A stretch of 61,330 nucleotides of DNA from CAYLJJ01 sp964384025 (GTDB lineage Bacteria > Myxococcota_A > Bradymonadia > UBA7976 > UBA1532), in NCBI GenBank assembly GCA_964384025.1, contig CAYLJJ010000027.1, positions 1 to 61,330 on the forward strand, in the 5' to 3' direction. The notes under the pieces are model-generated. The model saw nothing but the letters and a program-made list of their open reading frames with translations. It searched no databases and was not told where the DNA came from. Position numbers and translations under genes: made by a program. This document shows positions 60,662 through 61,330 of the stretch, in pieces (position 1 is the stretch's first letter; every line of letters starts with the position of its first letter).

Positions 60662-61330
60662 TTAGGGGAATTGCTCTCCATCGCTTTGGGTCCCAGGAGA
60701 GAAGATCACTCCTGGGTGAGGAAGAAACTCTCCGCTGAGATCAGGAACTCGGCTATAGGCGCGATCTTGGAGAGCTTCTAAGCATTCATCACCCTCCAAG
60801 CAACCATCTCCGTAGGCGAAGAGGAAGATCTCATCCCCGTTGGCGTCCAACATACGCAGACGATCTCCAGCGTCGTCCAAGTTGAGGCCCAAGTTAAAGG
60901 CAGGATCTTCAGAGTCGCTGATCAAGAAGAGGGTGTCTGGGGCGCTCTCCTCTAACTCCTCAGAGGGCTCTCCCCCGCCAAAGATCACCATCACCTGCCC
61001 CGGCTCCAGCGTGAAGCCCTCAGGGAAGCGATGGCGAGCCAGGAAGGGTAGGTTGGACTCCACCAAACTACAGCCGCTCAGATCAACAGGCTCCTGACCC
61101 ATATGAACGATCTCGATAAACTCATCCTCGACTCGATCAACATCCCCATCTCCATTGGCGTCCTCATCACAGCGACCATCGATAAGGACCTCGTTTAGGA
61201 TCAAGATCCCAGCGAGAGGACTTTGGGCTGGAGTGACACAGAGTTCCTCAAGGCAGCGCTCTCCATCTAGACAGTCTGAGTCTCGCTCACAGGGGGGCAA
61301 GGCGGCATCTGGAGCAGCGGCCAAGGGGGG
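60662..61330 (-). CDS. Secreted Cys-rich protein with lamin-tail domain, partial
   Basis: The C-terminal 222 residues of a protein whose start is beyond the right edge. Seen: a Cys-rich repeat CERDSDCLDGERCLEELC and a lamin-tail domain (LTD) with LILNEVLIDGRCDED, EFIEIVHMGQEPVDLSGCSL, LEPGQVMVIFGG and the C-terminal beta pattern ending FSPGTQSDGEQFP. LTD in secreted bacterial proteins binds surfaces or nucleic acid; here the role is unknown. Asp/Asn-rich loops (DANGDGDVD) suggest calcium. Its stop lies 77 bases before the giant A2M start. Confidence 0.75.
   Translation of the reverse strand, partial: PPLAAAPDAALPPCERDSDCLDGERCLEELCVTPAQSPLAGILILNEVLIDGRCDEDANGDGDVDRVEDEFIEIVHMGQEPVDLSGCSLVESNLPFLARHRFPEGFTLEPGQVMVIFGGGEPSEELEESAPDTLFLISDSEDPAFNLGLNLDDAGDRLRMLDANGDEIFLFAYGDGCLEGDECLEALQDRAYSRVPDLSGEFLPHPGVIFSPGTQSDGEQFP

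Overview
The window looks like the chromosome of a Gram-negative member of the Myxococcota or a near relative in the old Deltaproteobacteria. The clues are a secreted Cys-rich protein with a MYXO-CTERM-like tail and a MopE-type motif, many lipoproteins with Asp/Pro/Ser-rich linkers, a citrate synthase of the mitochondrial type, ATP synthase F0 genes split from F1, TonB/ExbBD with a TonB-domain-fused receptor, and PilZ and HD-GYP proteins. This placement is an inference from gene content; I see no rRNA or tRNA gene that would settle it.

Layout. 1-155: end of an IS3-like element running off the left edge. 249-3753: lipoprotein, AAA ATPase, histidine kinase. 3767-8270: gyrA followed on the same strand by atpZ-atpI-atpB-atpE, with a good sigma-70 promoter before gyrA. 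8413-8631: a complete small MITE-like element with perfect ends and an 8-base target duplication. 8640-12074: REC-GAF-HD-GYP regulator divergent from a lone type III export gate gene (sctV-like). 12135-16493: three overlapping genes, an AGPS-like flavoprotein fused to a second FAD domain, a two-cluster Fe-S protein and a lipid kinase, possibly for ether lipids. 16908-18344: orphan histidine kinase. 18426-23324: four-gene operon (PilZ-REC, PARG-like hydrolase, unknown protein, VWA lipoprotein). 23632-29031: exbB-exbD-tonB-receptor-lipoprotein operon.

29032-36440 is an accessory island with AT-rich stretches and many broken genes: a SUKH-like protein, WD40 debris, a phage- or plasmid-like replication module (winged-helix initiator plus DnaC-like loader, XRE regulator, four 22-base iteron-like repeats), IS4- and IS1-family transposase remnants, and a two-gene ATPase module broken by a stop codon and a truncation.

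36441-61330 returns to resident-type genes: a second TonB receptor with a lipoprotein, esterase and lipase lipoproteins, methyltransferase, citrate synthase, a Pro-rich lipoprotein-like peptide, an apparently exported peptide-deformylase homologue, an SPFH protein, the MYXO-CTERM protein, bifunctional FTCD, an SDR, a 2277-residue TPR/alpha-2-macroglobulin protein and a lamin-tail-domain fragment.

The least ordinary items are the deformylase with a Tat-lipoprotein signal, the AGPS fusion operon, the PilZ/PARG/VWA operon, the MITE, the integrated replicon with iterons, and the broken ATPase pair. No complete new system is proven by the sequence alone.
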